In this document: in pieces, positions 34,738 through 42,763 of the stretch | Position numbering within the stretch: the first letter of the stretch is position 1 | Layout: each line of letters starts with the position of its first letter | Origin: Hymenobacter cellulosivorans | GTDB lineage: Bacteria > Bacteroidota > Bacteroidia > Cytophagales > Hymenobacteraceae | DNA length: 64,000 nt | Assembly (NCBI RefSeq): GCF_022919135.1 | Contig: NZ_CP095049.1 | Span: forward strand, 5,899,001 to 5,963,000 | Direction of reading: 5' to 3' | Made by a program: the position numbers and the translations under genes | Notes under the pieces: generated by a model | What the model saw: only the letters and a program-made list of their open reading frames with translations | What the model was told of the DNA's origin: nothing | Database searches by the model: none

Positions 34738-35696
34738 TCAGTAGCTCTCGTCAGGGTTGCTGGCGCGGGCCTCGGTGGGCGGAGTCTGGGTGGCTTTCAC
34801 GCCGCCAAACAGCTTGAAGTTGGGGGCAAACATGATGGGTAGCGTGTAGGTCATGGCCGTGGGCACGTTGTACTCGCGCCCGGGCTTGAAGGCGGGCAAA
34901 GCAGCCACTACCCGGCGGGCTTCAATATCGACTTCGGGTGCTAGTCCCCGTACCACGCGCACTTGGCTTACCCGGCCGTCTTCACCCACCGTGTAGGACA
35001 CGTACACTTTGCCCGTAATATTCTTGCGCCGGGCAGCTTTCGAATAAATCGTGTTGCGGGCCAAATACTGCATCAGCGCTGCCTGCCCCCCGGAAACTCG
35101 GCGGCCTGTCGGCGCCGCGGCACGCCGGCATACAGCTCGCCCTCCAGGTTGAAAAACTTCAGATTGGTGCTGCGCCCGTTTTCGAGCCGCTCGATGGCGC
35201 TGAGTTGGCCCGTGTCGTAGTAGTAGCGCCACTCGCCATGCGGCCGGCTGGATACATAGGTGCCCTCCGAGCGTTTCTGTCCGTTGCGGTGCACGCTAAG
35301 CCACTTGCCCGTGCGCATACCATCGGCGTACTCCCCACGCTGACTCACCTTGCCATCTTCATACCACGACACGTACACACCATCGGCCTCATCATTGTGG
35401 TAGTGCACCTGCGCCGACTTGTTGCCATTGGGATGATACCAGGTAAACAAGCCGTTGCGCACGGCTGGCTCCAGGCCCGTAAGAGTACCGCGCAATAATA
35501 AGGTACCGTTCAAGGCATAGTCGCGCATGGCGTAGCCGCCTTCCCCTTTTTTGCGGTCCACAACGCGGTAATGGGTGGCACTATCGGGTACGGTTTCCTC
35601 GTCATGGGCATTCAGATATACTGCGGGCAGGCTTTGCGCACGAGCCGCCGGCCCCAGGGCTGCCGTCGCCAAAAATGCAATGAGAAGCGCTTTCAT
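34738..35696 (-). pseudogene. MORN-repeat protein with TonB C-terminal domain, frameshifted
   Basis: Two overlapping minus-strand frames make one protein. The first (35696 down to 35073) has a signal peptide (MKALLIAFLATAALGPAARA) and MORN/YwqK-type repeats such as NGLFTWYHPNGNKSAQVHYH and GKWLSVHRNGQKRSEGTYV. It ends at LYAGVPRRRQAAEFPGG, then stops. The second (to 34738) picks up with QAALMQYLARNTIYSKAARR and continues as a TonB C-terminal domain (GKVYVSYTVGEDGRVSQVRV, PTAMTYTLPIMFAP). The join is at a run of six G on the minus strand (35085-35090): one more G would restore a single frame. It may be a sequencing slip, a phase-variable tract or a real lesion. Envelope energy transduction is suggested by the TonB part only. 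Confidence 0.85.
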
Positions 35697-35886
35697 GAAG
35701 TTGCAGATAAATACCAGCCAAGGAAAGATACTTACTTACTTGATACTAGCCAAGTAGCGGGATACCAGACTCTAAATCTACGGCATTCACAGCTTGTTCA
35801 CTACACTTCCCGCTCAAAATTTAGACCGTGCGTTTCCAGGAATAATACAGGAATCTACAAGTACTTTGCTAGGGACGCATGCATAA

Positions 35887-35928
35887 AAGGGCCAGCTTCG
35901 GCTGCCGTGAAGCAGGAAGCTGGCCCTT
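35887..35928. terminator. Hairpin terminator of lrp
   Basis: AAGGGCCAGCTTC (35887-35899) pairs with GAAGCTGGCCCTT (35916-35928), 28 bases past the lrp stop on the minus strand, where AAAA on the plus strand gives a T tract. Confidence 0.8.
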
Positions 35929-35955
35929 GTCAGAATAATGGGCAACCGCGAAAAG

Positions 35956-36420
35956 CTACTGGAGCTGAATGGCCCGGTTCATGGTTTCCTCCAGCGAAAT
36001 GAGCGTTTCCGTCCGCTCAATGCCTTCAATGAGCTGCACCCGGTCGTGGAGTACGTCGCGCAGGTGCTGGGTGTCGCGGCACACGAGGCGGGCAAATACG
36101 CCGTAGGCTCCGGTAGTGAAATGAATGCTCACTACTTCTGGGATTTCGCGCAGTTGCTCCACGACGCTGGCGTATACTGAGCTCTTAAGCAGATAAATTC
36201 CCAGGAAGGCACTCACACCGTAGCCCAGCTTCTGATAATCAATTTTGAGGGTGGCACCTTTCACAATGCCCAATTCCTCTAAACGGGCCATGCGGACGTG
36301 CACTGTGCCCCCCGAGACATGCACCTTGCGGGCAATTTCGGTGTACGGAATCTTGGCATCCTCAATTAAGAGGGCCAGTATTTTGCGGTCGGTGTCGTCA
36401 AGTTCGTAATTGCGGGCCAT
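35956..36420 (-). CDS. Lrp/AsnC family transcriptional regulator
   Basis: A 154-residue regulator: N-terminal HTH (LDDTDRKILALLIEDAKIPY, TEIARKVHVSGGTVHVRMAR) and a C-terminal RAM (ligand-binding) domain (SAFLGIYLLKSSVYASVVEQ, IHFTTGAYGVFARLVCRDTQ). Family members respond to amino acids and bind as octamers. The spacer upstream (36421-37108) contains a divergent tRNA-like RNA locus. No clear promoter for lrp itself was located; direct links to that RNA are not shown. Confidence 0.95.
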   Translation of the reverse strand: MARNYELDDTDRKILALLIEDAKIPYTEIARKVHVSGGTVHVRMARLEELGIVKGATLKIDYQKLGYGVSAFLGIYLLKSSVYASVVEQLREIPEVVSIHFTTGAYGVFARLVCRDTQHLRDVLHDRVQLIEGIERTETLISLEETMNRAIQLQ

Positions 36421-36529
36421 TTTTCAGCAGGTTGATTGCCTGATTTGCAAATCTTATTCAGTGATACTAAAAAGTATGTAAATTTCACACCATATGTCTG
36501 CGATTATTTTATTTATTTAATTGAAATCC

Positions 36530-36537
36530 TAAATTTG
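36530..36537 (+). promoter_or_regulatory. Candidate promoter of the tRNA-like RNA
   Basis: TAAATTTG is an exact TAnnTTTG -7 match, 34 bases before the tRNA-like fold. The -33 position is only T-rich. Confidence 0.4.
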
Positions 36538-36570
36538 TCATAATCCAACACAAACGGTATTGGACCCTTC

Positions 36571-36686
36571 CTGTAGGATGATGAAACTGGCAGACATGCC
36601 CTCCTCTCTCGGGGGTGGTGATTTGGGAGAAACTGGTCCGGCGGCCGGCTAACTACACCGTGGAGGTTCGAACCCTTCTTCTACAG
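36571..36686 (+). ncRNA. tRNA-like structured RNA with an oversized variable region
   Basis: The segment folds like a tRNA. CTGTAGGA (36571-36578) pairs with TTCTACAG (36679-36686). A D-arm follows with ATG/CAT stem and AAACTGGCAGA loop of the Leu/Ser type. Then comes a 5-bp stem CCCTC/GGGGG with loop CTCTCTC, and GGAGG-TTCGAAC-CCTTC (36662-36678) as an exact T-arm joined directly to the acceptor. A normal tRNA has a variable region of at most about 20 bases; here it is about 46. The loop base 3' of the would-be anticodon is a pyrimidine and no CCA is encoded. It may be a decayed or atypical tRNA, or a tRNA mimic. It is not a standard tmRNA. Confidence 0.6.
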
Positions 36687-36720
36687 CTGATTAGTTGGAT
36701 AATGTGAGGAGGGAAAAAAC

Positions 36721-36787
36721 AGGACGTATCTGGGTGGGTACGTTCTTATTCAAGAGGCTGCATCTGGGTGGGTGCAGCCTTTTTTTA
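36721..36787 (+). terminator. Tandem hairpins with identical loops; second acts as terminator
   Basis: Hairpin 1 is AGGACGTA-loop-TACGTTCT (36721-36746); hairpin 2 is AGGCTGCA-loop-TGCAGCCT (36755-36780) followed by seven T's. Both have an 8-bp stem and exactly the same 10-base loop TCTGGGTGGG, while the stem sequences differ. The pair looks like the 3' end of the RNA that starts upstream of the tRNA-like fold. Confidence 0.75.
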
Positions 36788-37038
36788 TAGTAACAATCTG
36801 CTAACGAAGCCGTCGATTCTTTGCTTCTTTCGTCCAACCGGGTGCAAAGGAAATCAAAAAACAGAAGAACTAGAAAGCCGCCCTGTAAATGGCGCCGCAG
36901 AGCCGAGTGATATTCCAGGACGGTTACAGCAGGAGCCATTCGAGGAAAAAAACAGTTTTACGCTAGGCTACATCGGCCTTTAGCTATAAGGGAGTACAAT
37001 TTGTAGCAAAAGGTTGCGCAGGGACAGCCACAAAAAGC
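36788..37038. other. Spacer without a recognised gene
   Basis: About 250 bases between the tRNA-like locus and dsbD's terminator. No convincing ORF, repeat or promoter is seen. Confidence 0.5.
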
Positions 37039-37098
37039 AAAAAAGTCGCCGGGCCGCTGAATAAGCATTGACTTACTCAGCGGCCCGGCGACTTTTTT
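37039..37098 (-). terminator. Rho-independent terminator of dsbD
   Basis: Bases 37039-37060 and 37077-37098 pair over 22 positions (A6-GTCGCCGGGCCGCTGA and its complement). The T tract on the minus strand closes the dsbD gene. Confidence 0.92.
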
Positions 37099-37108
37099 GG
37101 CCCTTAGC

Positions 37109-39322
37109 TTACCGGCGCGCTACCGGCGCGCTTTGCCGCTGGTGCTGCGCTTTGCCAGCATCCAAGAACTGGATAAACTTAGTGACATCCGACTCATAGG
37201 TTACGGCCGGAGTCAGCACCACCGGATTTTCGAGCGTGCTGCTGGGGCTGAGCAGGGTGTAATACGGCTGGGCATTCATGTTAAAACGACTGATCTGGAA
37301 GTCCAGGTTTTGCTCGCCGAGCGTCTTTTTTACCCGCTGGTCACGCTTCGAGGTATACCACTGGTCGGCGGGCAGCTCGGTTTTGTCGTCGGCGTACAGG
37401 GCCACGATGATGTAGTCTTCGCGCAGGCGCTGCAGCACCCGCGGGTCGCTCCAGACGCCGGCCTCCATTACCCGGCAGTTGCCGCAGTTGTGACCGGTAA
37501 AGTCAACGAAGATGGGTTTGTTTTGTTCTTTAGCGCAGGCCAAAGCCTCCTGCAGCGTGAAATAGCCCGACAGGTTATGGGGCAGCTCCAGGGCGTCGGC
37601 GTACCGGGGCGAGGTGCAGAGCGTGCTGGCCGTAGCCGAGGCCGGAGCAGTACCGGTATTGAACCAGGCAAAATCCTGGCGGGCGGGCGGTGGGGCCAGA
37701 GCCGATAGGGCATTGAGTGGGGCGCCAAACAAGCCAGGCACCATGTAGAGCATGAACGACAAGGCCACGGCGCCCAGCAACAGGTGGGGCACGCTCACGC
37801 GCGGATTGTCGCTGTCGTGGGGCAGGCGGATTTTACCCAGCAGATACATACCCAGCAAGCCCGCCAGCACAATCCAGATGGCCAGGAAAACCGGCCGCGG
37901 CAGCAGGCCCCAGTGGTAAGACAGGTCGGCGGAGCTGAGGAACTTGAAGGCCATGGCCAGCTCCACGAAGCCCAAAACAACTTTAAGCGTGTTGAGCCAG
38001 CCGCCTGAACGGGGCATGGATTTCAGCCAAGTCGGAAACAGGGCAAACAGCACGAAAGGCAGGGCAAAAGCCGTGGAAAAGGCCAGCATGCCTAGCGTGG
38101 GCCGCAGCAGCTCGCCATTGGCCGCCGCTATGGCCACCGAGCCGACGATGGGCACGGTACAGGAAAACGACACAAGTACCAACGTAGCAGCCATAAAGAA
38201 CAGACCCGACCAGCCGCCCTGGTCGGCCTTGGCGTCTACTTTGTTGACTAGGCTGCTGGGCGCATTGATTTCGAACATGCCAAGGAAGGACATACCAAAC
38301 AGCAGAAAAATCACGAACGAAAGTAGGTTGGGCAGCCAGTGGGAGCTGATAACGTTGGCGGCATCGGCGCCGAAAAGCAGGCTCAGCACTACGCCCACGC
38401 CGGTATAGATGCTGATAATCGACAATCCGTACACCAGAGCCTTGCTAGTGGCCTCACCCCGGCTGCTCTTGTTGGTAAAATACGAAACCGTCATGGGCAG
38501 CATGGGATACACACAGGGCATAAGCACGGCCACCAGGCCCGCTCCGAAGGCCAGCAACAGGTACTTCCACAAACTCAGGCCCGTGCCGGCGGGCGTATTG
38601 GAGCCTGCGGCCACCACGGTAGCAGCCCCAACGGCGGCCTCTGGCGCGGCCGGCGCTACGGCGGCAGAAGCGTCTGGAGTAGTGGTCGGGGCTGGCGCGG
38701 CGGCTACGGCGGCCGAATCGGTGGGGCGCGTTACGCTCGGGGCAGTGGACGCAGGAGTTGTGGCGGGGGCAGTAGCCGCTGGCGTGGCCACCGCAGCTGG
38801 GGAAGTAGCAGCAGGAGCAGCAGCGGCTACGGCCGGGCCACTCACCTCGATGGGGCCAAAGCTCAGGGTTTCGTTGCCGGGAATACAGCGGCCGTCCACG
38901 TCGGTGCAGCTTTGGTATTCCACATCGGCCTTAATGGTGAGCGGACCGGGCTGCAAAACCCGGATGCGCTGCCGGATCTGACCGGTTTTCTCGAAGTACG
39001 TGACGTCACCTTTGAACACGTCGTCGAACTTCTTTTTGGCCCCTACCGATTTAGGCTTGCCCACCAGCTCGTAAGCCGGGCTTTGAGCAAAGGCGAAGGT
39101 AAATACCGTGGGCCCCAGGTCGGGGTCAAAATCAGTGGCATAGAGATGCCAAGTGTTATCAATGCGGGCATTGACAATCAGGTCAAGTTCCTCTCCTGCC
39201 TTGGCCGTGGCCTGGCTGGTAGTAACGCTGAGCTTGGCGGGCGTGAGCACCTGGGCAGTGGCATTGCCGATAAGGAGCAGCAGAAACCACAGGGGTAGCA
39301 GTATTTTTTTATTAAAAAGCAT
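37109..39322 (-). CDS. dsbD: Thiol:disulfide interchange protein DsbD
   Basis: A 737-residue inner-membrane protein that carries electrons from cytoplasmic thioredoxin to the periplasm. N-terminal signal peptide and DsbC-like domain (about 24-165), Ala/Pro/Thr linker (about 170-250), eight-helix membrane core (about 255-520) with LMPCVYPMLP and VSFSCTVPIVG cysteines, and a C-terminal thioredoxin domain with CGNC (GHNCGNCRVMEAGVWSDPR). All three redox centres can be seen. Long low-complexity linker is typical of Bacteroidota. Cytochrome c maturation and periplasmic disulfide isomerisation are the usual roles. Confidence 0.95.
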   Translation of the reverse strand: MLFNKKILLPLWFLLLLIGNATAQVLTPAKLSVTTSQATAKAGEELDLIVNARIDNTWHLYATDFDPDLGPTVFTFAFAQSPAYELVGKPKSVGAKKKFDDVFKGDVTYFEKTGQIRQRIRVLQPGPLTIKADVEYQSCTDVDGRCIPGNETLSFGPIEVSGPAVAAAAPAATSPAAVATPAATAPATTPASTAPSVTRPTDSAAVAAAPAPTTTPDASAAVAPAAPEAAVGAATVVAAGSNTPAGTGLSLWKYLLLAFGAGLVAVLMPCVYPMLPMTVSYFTNKSSRGEATSKALVYGLSIISIYTGVGVVLSLLFGADAANVISSHWLPNLLSFVIFLLFGMSFLGMFEINAPSSLVNKVDAKADQGGWSGLFFMAATLVLVSFSCTVPIVGSVAIAAANGELLRPTLGMLAFSTAFALPFVLFALFPTWLKSMPRSGGWLNTLKVVLGFVELAMAFKFLSSADLSYHWGLLPRPVFLAIWIVLAGLLGMYLLGKIRLPHDSDNPRVSVPHLLLGAVALSFMLYMVPGLFGAPLNALSALAPPPARQDFAWFNTGTAPASATASTLCTSPRYADALELPHNLSGYFTLQEALACAKEQNKPIFVDFTGHNCGNCRVMEAGVWSDPRVLQRLREDYIIVALYADDKTELPADQWYTSKRDQRVKKTLGEQNLDFQISRFNMNAQPYYTLLSPSSTLENPVVLTPAVTYESDVTKFIQFLDAGKAQHQRQSAPVARR

Positions 39323-39496
39323 GAAGCAGAGTTAGAACAACGACAACGTTGGGAACAAACAAAGTACGGCAGGAAGTGTCACAATCTTGTTATTAAGGCT
39401 GCGTCTGGCTCATTGCCCACCGCTCACTCAGCGTTCCAGCCGACCGCAATCAGCCCCGGATATCAACTGAGCCGGAACCGCGTAGATAGAATCTCG

Positions 39497-39504
39497 TACT
39501 TTTG
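39497..39504 (+). promoter_or_regulatory. -7 element for the HlyC/CorC gene
   Basis: TACTTTTG matches TAnnTTTG about 45 bases before the ATG at 39549. No clear -33 TTG. Confidence 0.45.
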
Positions 39505-39548
39505 CTTTACAAAGGAAGTGAGGCCGGTCGAGCCTCGCTCCCGCACAT

Positions 39549-40880
39549 ATGGGATTAAAAATATTACTGACTATTCTGTTGGTGTTGATCAACGGCTTTT
39601 TCGTGGCTGCTGAATTCGCCTTCGTCAAAGTCCGCCTCTCTCAGATCGAGATAAAAGCGCAGGGTGGCAACCGGCTGGCAAAGCTGGTAGAGAGCATGCT
39701 CCACGACCTGAACTACTACCTGTCGGCCACTCAGCTGGGTATCACCCTGGCGTCGCTGGCTCTGGGCTGGATTGGGGAAAGCGTCGTGGCCGAGGTCGTA
39801 CTGGCTATTATTCACCAGCTCGGCATTACCCTGTCCGATGCGGCCGTGCATAAAATTGCCCTGTTCACGTCGTTCACCCTGATTACGGTACTCCATATCG
39901 TACTCGGCGAGCAAGCGCCCAAGGTCCTGGCTATCCAGAAGCCCGAAACCACTTCCATGGCTATTGCCGTGCCCCTGCGTGCCTTTGCGTTCGTTACCTT
40001 CCCTCTCATCTGGGTTCTGGACCGGCTGTCAAACATCGTGGCCGGCTTGTTTGGGGGCAACGCCACGCACGGCACAGAAGTACATACTTCCGAAGAGCTG
40101 CGCCTGCTGTTGGATCAAAGCAAGCAGAGCGGGGAAATCCAGGAGTCGGAGCACGAGCTGATTGAGAACGTGTTTCAGTTCAACGACCGGATGGTAAAGC
40201 AGATCATGGTGCCCCGCACCAAGCTCTCGGCCATCGACGTGGCCACGCCCCAAGACAACATTCTGGAAATCGTGTACAACGAAGGCTACTCCCGGATTCC
40301 GGTGTTCGAAGACAATATCGACAACATCGTGGGTGTGCTTTACGTGAAGGATCTGCTGCCCATCGTGCGTCGCCACGAGCCCATTGTGCTGTCCAAAATT
40401 ATGCGGCCGGCGTACTTCGTACCCGAAACCAAGAAGATTAACCGCCTGCTGCGCCAGTTTCAGCGCAAGCATACTCACATGGCCATCGTTTCGGACGAGT
40501 TTGGCGGCGTGTCGGGCATCGTGACCATTGAGGATATCATGGAGGAGCTCGTGGGCGAAATCCAGGATGAGTATGACAACGAAGTACCGGTGGTCGAGAA
40601 GATTTCGGAAACCGACTACCGCGTCAACACCTCCACCCCGATTTCTGACGCCAACGAATACCTGCCTTACCCCTTGCCCGAAGGCGACGATTACGAAACC
40701 GTGGGCGGCCTGCTGAACGTCATCTACGGCAACATCCCGGAAGTAGGCGACGTGGCCGTGCTCGACAACTACGAGTTCCGGGTGCTACAACGCTCCCGCC
40801 GCGCCGTGGAGCTAGTGCAGCTCCGCGTAACGGCCACCGAGGAACGGGAGCTGGAAGCCGGAGAAGGTCTGAATATGTAA
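39549..40880 (+). CDS. HlyC/CorC family transporter-like protein
   Basis: A 443-residue membrane protein: N-terminal DUF21 (CNNM) transmembrane domain (about 1-195, MGLKILLTILLVLINGFFVA, LASLALGWIGESVVAEV), two CBS domains (about 210-335, MVPRTKLSAIDVATPQDN, RIPVFEDNIDNIVGVLYVKD) and the C-terminal CorC_HlyC domain (about 350-435, TDYRVNTSTPISDANEYLPY, GGLLNVIYGNIPEVGD). Family members are implicated in Mg2+/Co2+ handling, gliding in some Bacteroidota (GldE is a relative) or cytotoxin-like annotation. The ion is not known here. Confidence 0.93.
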   Translation: MGLKILLTILLVLINGFFVAAEFAFVKVRLSQIEIKAQGGNRLAKLVESMLHDLNYYLSATQLGITLASLALGWIGESVVAEVVLAIIHQLGITLSDAAVHKIALFTSFTLITVLHIVLGEQAPKVLAIQKPETTSMAIAVPLRAFAFVTFPLIWVLDRLSNIVAGLFGGNATHGTEVHTSEELRLLLDQSKQSGEIQESEHELIENVFQFNDRMVKQIMVPRTKLSAIDVATPQDNILEIVYNEGYSRIPVFEDNIDNIVGVLYVKDLLPIVRRHEPIVLSKIMRPAYFVPETKKINRLLRQFQRKHTHMAIVSDEFGGVSGIVTIEDIMEELVGEIQDEYDNEVPVVEKISETDYRVNTSTPISDANEYLPYPLPEGDDYETVGGLLNVIYGNIPEVGDVAVLDNYEFRVLQRSRRAVELVQLRVTATEERELEAGEGLNM

Positions 40881-40896
40881 TCAGCGGAAGCCTATC

Positions 40897-40932
40897 AAAA
40901 AAGCCCATTCTCGGCCGAGAATGGGCTTTTTT
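40897..40932. terminator. Perfect 36-bp palindromic terminator
   Basis: Bases 40897-40932 form a perfect palindrome with A6 at one end and T6 at the other, so it can stop transcription from either side. Confidence 0.92.
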
Positions 40933-41019
40933 GGTAATAGAGCGTTTCAGAAACGGCTAGCTCTCGGCCACTACCTGCAATACAACCAGAAGCATACCGA
41001 TATCGATAGCAATCCAAAC

Positions 41020-41055
41020 GCCTTTGAAGACTTCTCTCAGGAAGTCTTCAAAGGC
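41020..41055. terminator. Hairpin between convergent genes
   Basis: GCCTTTGAAGACTTC (41020-41034) pairs with GAAGTCTTCAAAGGC (41041-41055), a perfect 15-bp stem. No T tract; probably assists termination of the carbonic anhydrase gene. Confidence 0.5.
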
Positions 41056-41112
41056 TACGAAATCATCAATAGGCTAATACGGGCCTGCACAACCCGCGCA
41101 GAAGCTGGTTGG

Positions 41113-41631
41113 CTACTCCGGTTTAAGCCAGCTGGCGTAGAGCACGTAGTTATCAGCAGTGCGGCTCAGGTTGGCGCGCTGCTCGTCCGTTACCGGCTTG
41201 ATTTTACGGGCCGGAATTCCGGCGTATAAGTAGCCCGGCTCACACTGGGTATTTTCCAGCACCACGGCCCCGGCGGCAATGATGCACCCCTGCCCTACCA
41301 CGGCCTGGTCCATCACAATAGCCCCCATTCCGATCAGCACGTCGTCATGGATGGTGCAGCCATGCACAATGGCTTTGTGCCCGATACTGACGCGGGAGCC
41401 CACAGTGGTAGCGGCTTTCTGGTAGGTGCAGTGCAGCACGGCCCCGTCCTGGATGTTGGTTTTGTCGCCAATGCGGATGCTGTTCACGTCGCCGCGAATA
41501 ACAGCGTTAAACCACACGGTGCAGTCAGCGCCCAGCAGCACGTCGCCGATAATGGTAGCATTATCGGCCACAAAGCAGTTGGTACCCAGGGTCGGGAGAA
41601 TACCGTGAACCGGCAGAATCAAAGCTGGCAT
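41113..41631 (-). CDS. Gamma carbonic anhydrase family protein
   Basis: A 172-residue left-handed beta-helix trimer protein (YrdA/PaaY/Cam-like). Hexapeptide repeats are clear in ATIIGDVLLGADCTVWFNAV, IRGDVNSIRIGDKTNIQDGA and VLIGMGAIVMDQAVVG. Histidine ligands are in AVLHCT, SIGHKAIVHG (two). The C-terminal helix GIPARKIKPVTDEQ is typical. Metal-bound hydration of CO2 is possible, but many family members have no measured activity. The ATG at 41631 follows a 23-bp dispersed repeat. Confidence 0.92.
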   Translation of the reverse strand: MPALILPVHGILPTLGTNCFVADNATIIGDVLLGADCTVWFNAVIRGDVNSIRIGDKTNIQDGAVLHCTYQKAATTVGSRVSIGHKAIVHGCTIHDDVLIGMGAIVMDQAVVGQGCIIAAGAVVLENTQCEPGYLYAGIPARKIKPVTDEQRANLSRTADNYVLYASWLKPE

Positions 41632-41635
41632 AGGG

Positions 41636-41658
41636 TGAACTAGTGAAATGGTGAGTTG
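41636..41658 (+). repeat. Dispersed 23-bp spacer repeat, copy 2
   Basis: Matches the segment at 15805-15827 at 21 of 23 bases. It also faces AACTCACTATTTCT (41697-41710), so the spacer holds an imperfect dyad. Confidence 0.5.
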
Positions 41659-41713
41659 CTGTTCTAACGGGACAACCAGAGTCGCAAGAATAAAAAACTC
41701 ACTATTTCTCTGC

Positions 41714-42697
41714 CTAGCGAGCCAGCATCCGCCGCCAGGTGCCTTTCTGCACGTTGTACTTCAGGGTGCTGGGCAAGGCCTGCCAGAAGTATTTGTTGAT
41801 TTCCACCGCAAAGCTGGGCTGCATATAGCAGTTAATAGTGCAGCCCTCACACTGGGGCAACCGGCCTTCCAGAGCCACCATCCGCCCTACTTCCGGCGAC
41901 TGGTACAGGTCGTAGAGCTGGCCCTGGATGGGAAATTTCTGTTCACCTAAATGGTAGCAGGGCACAACCAGTTCGTTGCTGGGCGAAATGACCAGCGTGG
42001 TGCTAGCGGCCTTACACACGGGCGCGGCCACGTGGTTGCCGCCGTCTTTGCGCAGCTGGATAAAAGCCTCGTTCAGGTACACGCCGCGTTTTTTGCCAAA
42101 CGCAGACAGGTAATCCAGCTCGGCCGTGGTCAGCTGCTCTCCGGTTTCCACGCTATTGTATTCAAAAGCGGGATTGATAATGAGCATCAGGCCATTGGGT
42201 TGGGCAATGTCGCGGTACACGGCTTCCAGGTCGTGCAGGTTCTCGCGGAACACGGTAAACAGAATATCGGGCCGCTCCCCCAGCTCTTTGGCTACGCGGA
42301 TACTTTCCAGCACGAAGTCGTAGCAAGCCACGCCCCGGCCTTTGTCGTGCACTTCCTTCTCGGAGGCGTCGAGGGAAAAATGCAGCATATCTACCTTACC
42401 CTTCAATTTTTCGGCGTACTTGGGGTAGAGCAGGCAGTTGGTGGTGAGCGTAGTAATAAAGCCCATGTCGTGGGCCAGGCCCACAAACTCGTGAATCTGA
42501 CGATGCAGCAGCGGCTCACCGCCAGTAAAGTCGACCACACTCACGCCCAGGCGCTTCAGGTCCCGTAGGTTCTGCTCTACGTCGGCGAGTTGAATATAAG
42601 GCGAGGGTTTCTCCCAGATATCACAAAACGAGCACCGGGCGTTGCACCGGTACGTGACGTAGTAATTGCAAAGCACCGGGTGACGAACAATCCGCAT
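41714..42697 (-). CDS. Radical SAM protein with C-terminal cysteine motifs
   Basis: A 327-residue radical SAM enzyme. The [4Fe-4S] motif is CNARCSFCDIW (CxxxCxxC) near residue 18; GGEPLL is the SAM-binding motif. C-terminal cysteines (APVCKAAS, VVPCYHLGE, CEGCTINCYM) are arranged as in SPASM/Twitch-type auxiliary-cluster domains. Such enzymes modify peptides, lipids or cofactors; the substrate cannot be named. No precursor peptide gene is recognised beside it. It is separated from the nth-like gene by 66 bases on the same strand. Confidence 0.88.
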   Translation of the reverse strand: MRIVRHPVLCNYYVTYRCNARCSFCDIWEKPSPYIQLADVEQNLRDLKRLGVSVVDFTGGEPLLHRQIHEFVGLAHDMGFITTLTTNCLLYPKYAEKLKGKVDMLHFSLDASEKEVHDKGRGVACYDFVLESIRVAKELGERPDILFTVFRENLHDLEAVYRDIAQPNGLMLIINPAFEYNSVETGEQLTTAELDYLSAFGKKRGVYLNEAFIQLRKDGGNHVAAPVCKAASTTLVISPSNELVVPCYHLGEQKFPIQGQLYDLYQSPEVGRMVALEGRLPQCEGCTINCYMQPSFAVEINKYFWQALPSTLKYNVQKGTWRRMLAR

Positions 42698-42763
42698 AAT
42701 GGCCTAAAGGTACGCAGGAGTTAGAGGAGAAAGCGCCGAACCGGCTCCGCACCGCTATTAGCT

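Noticed and set aside
36571..36686. tmRNA or standard tRNA-Leu/Glu at the tRNA-like locus
   Set aside because: The segment has an anticodon-like arm and is far too short for tmRNA, and its variable region and loop do not fit any normal tRNA, so it is left as tRNA-like.
36691..36983. Short reading frames over the tandem hairpins and the following spacer
   Set aside because: They run through the terminator hairpins, lack plausible starts and show no protein-like composition.
38339..39298. Long plus-strand frame opposite dsbD
   Set aside because: Gly/Arg-rich antisense reading of the Ala/Pro/Thr linker of DsbD; no domain.
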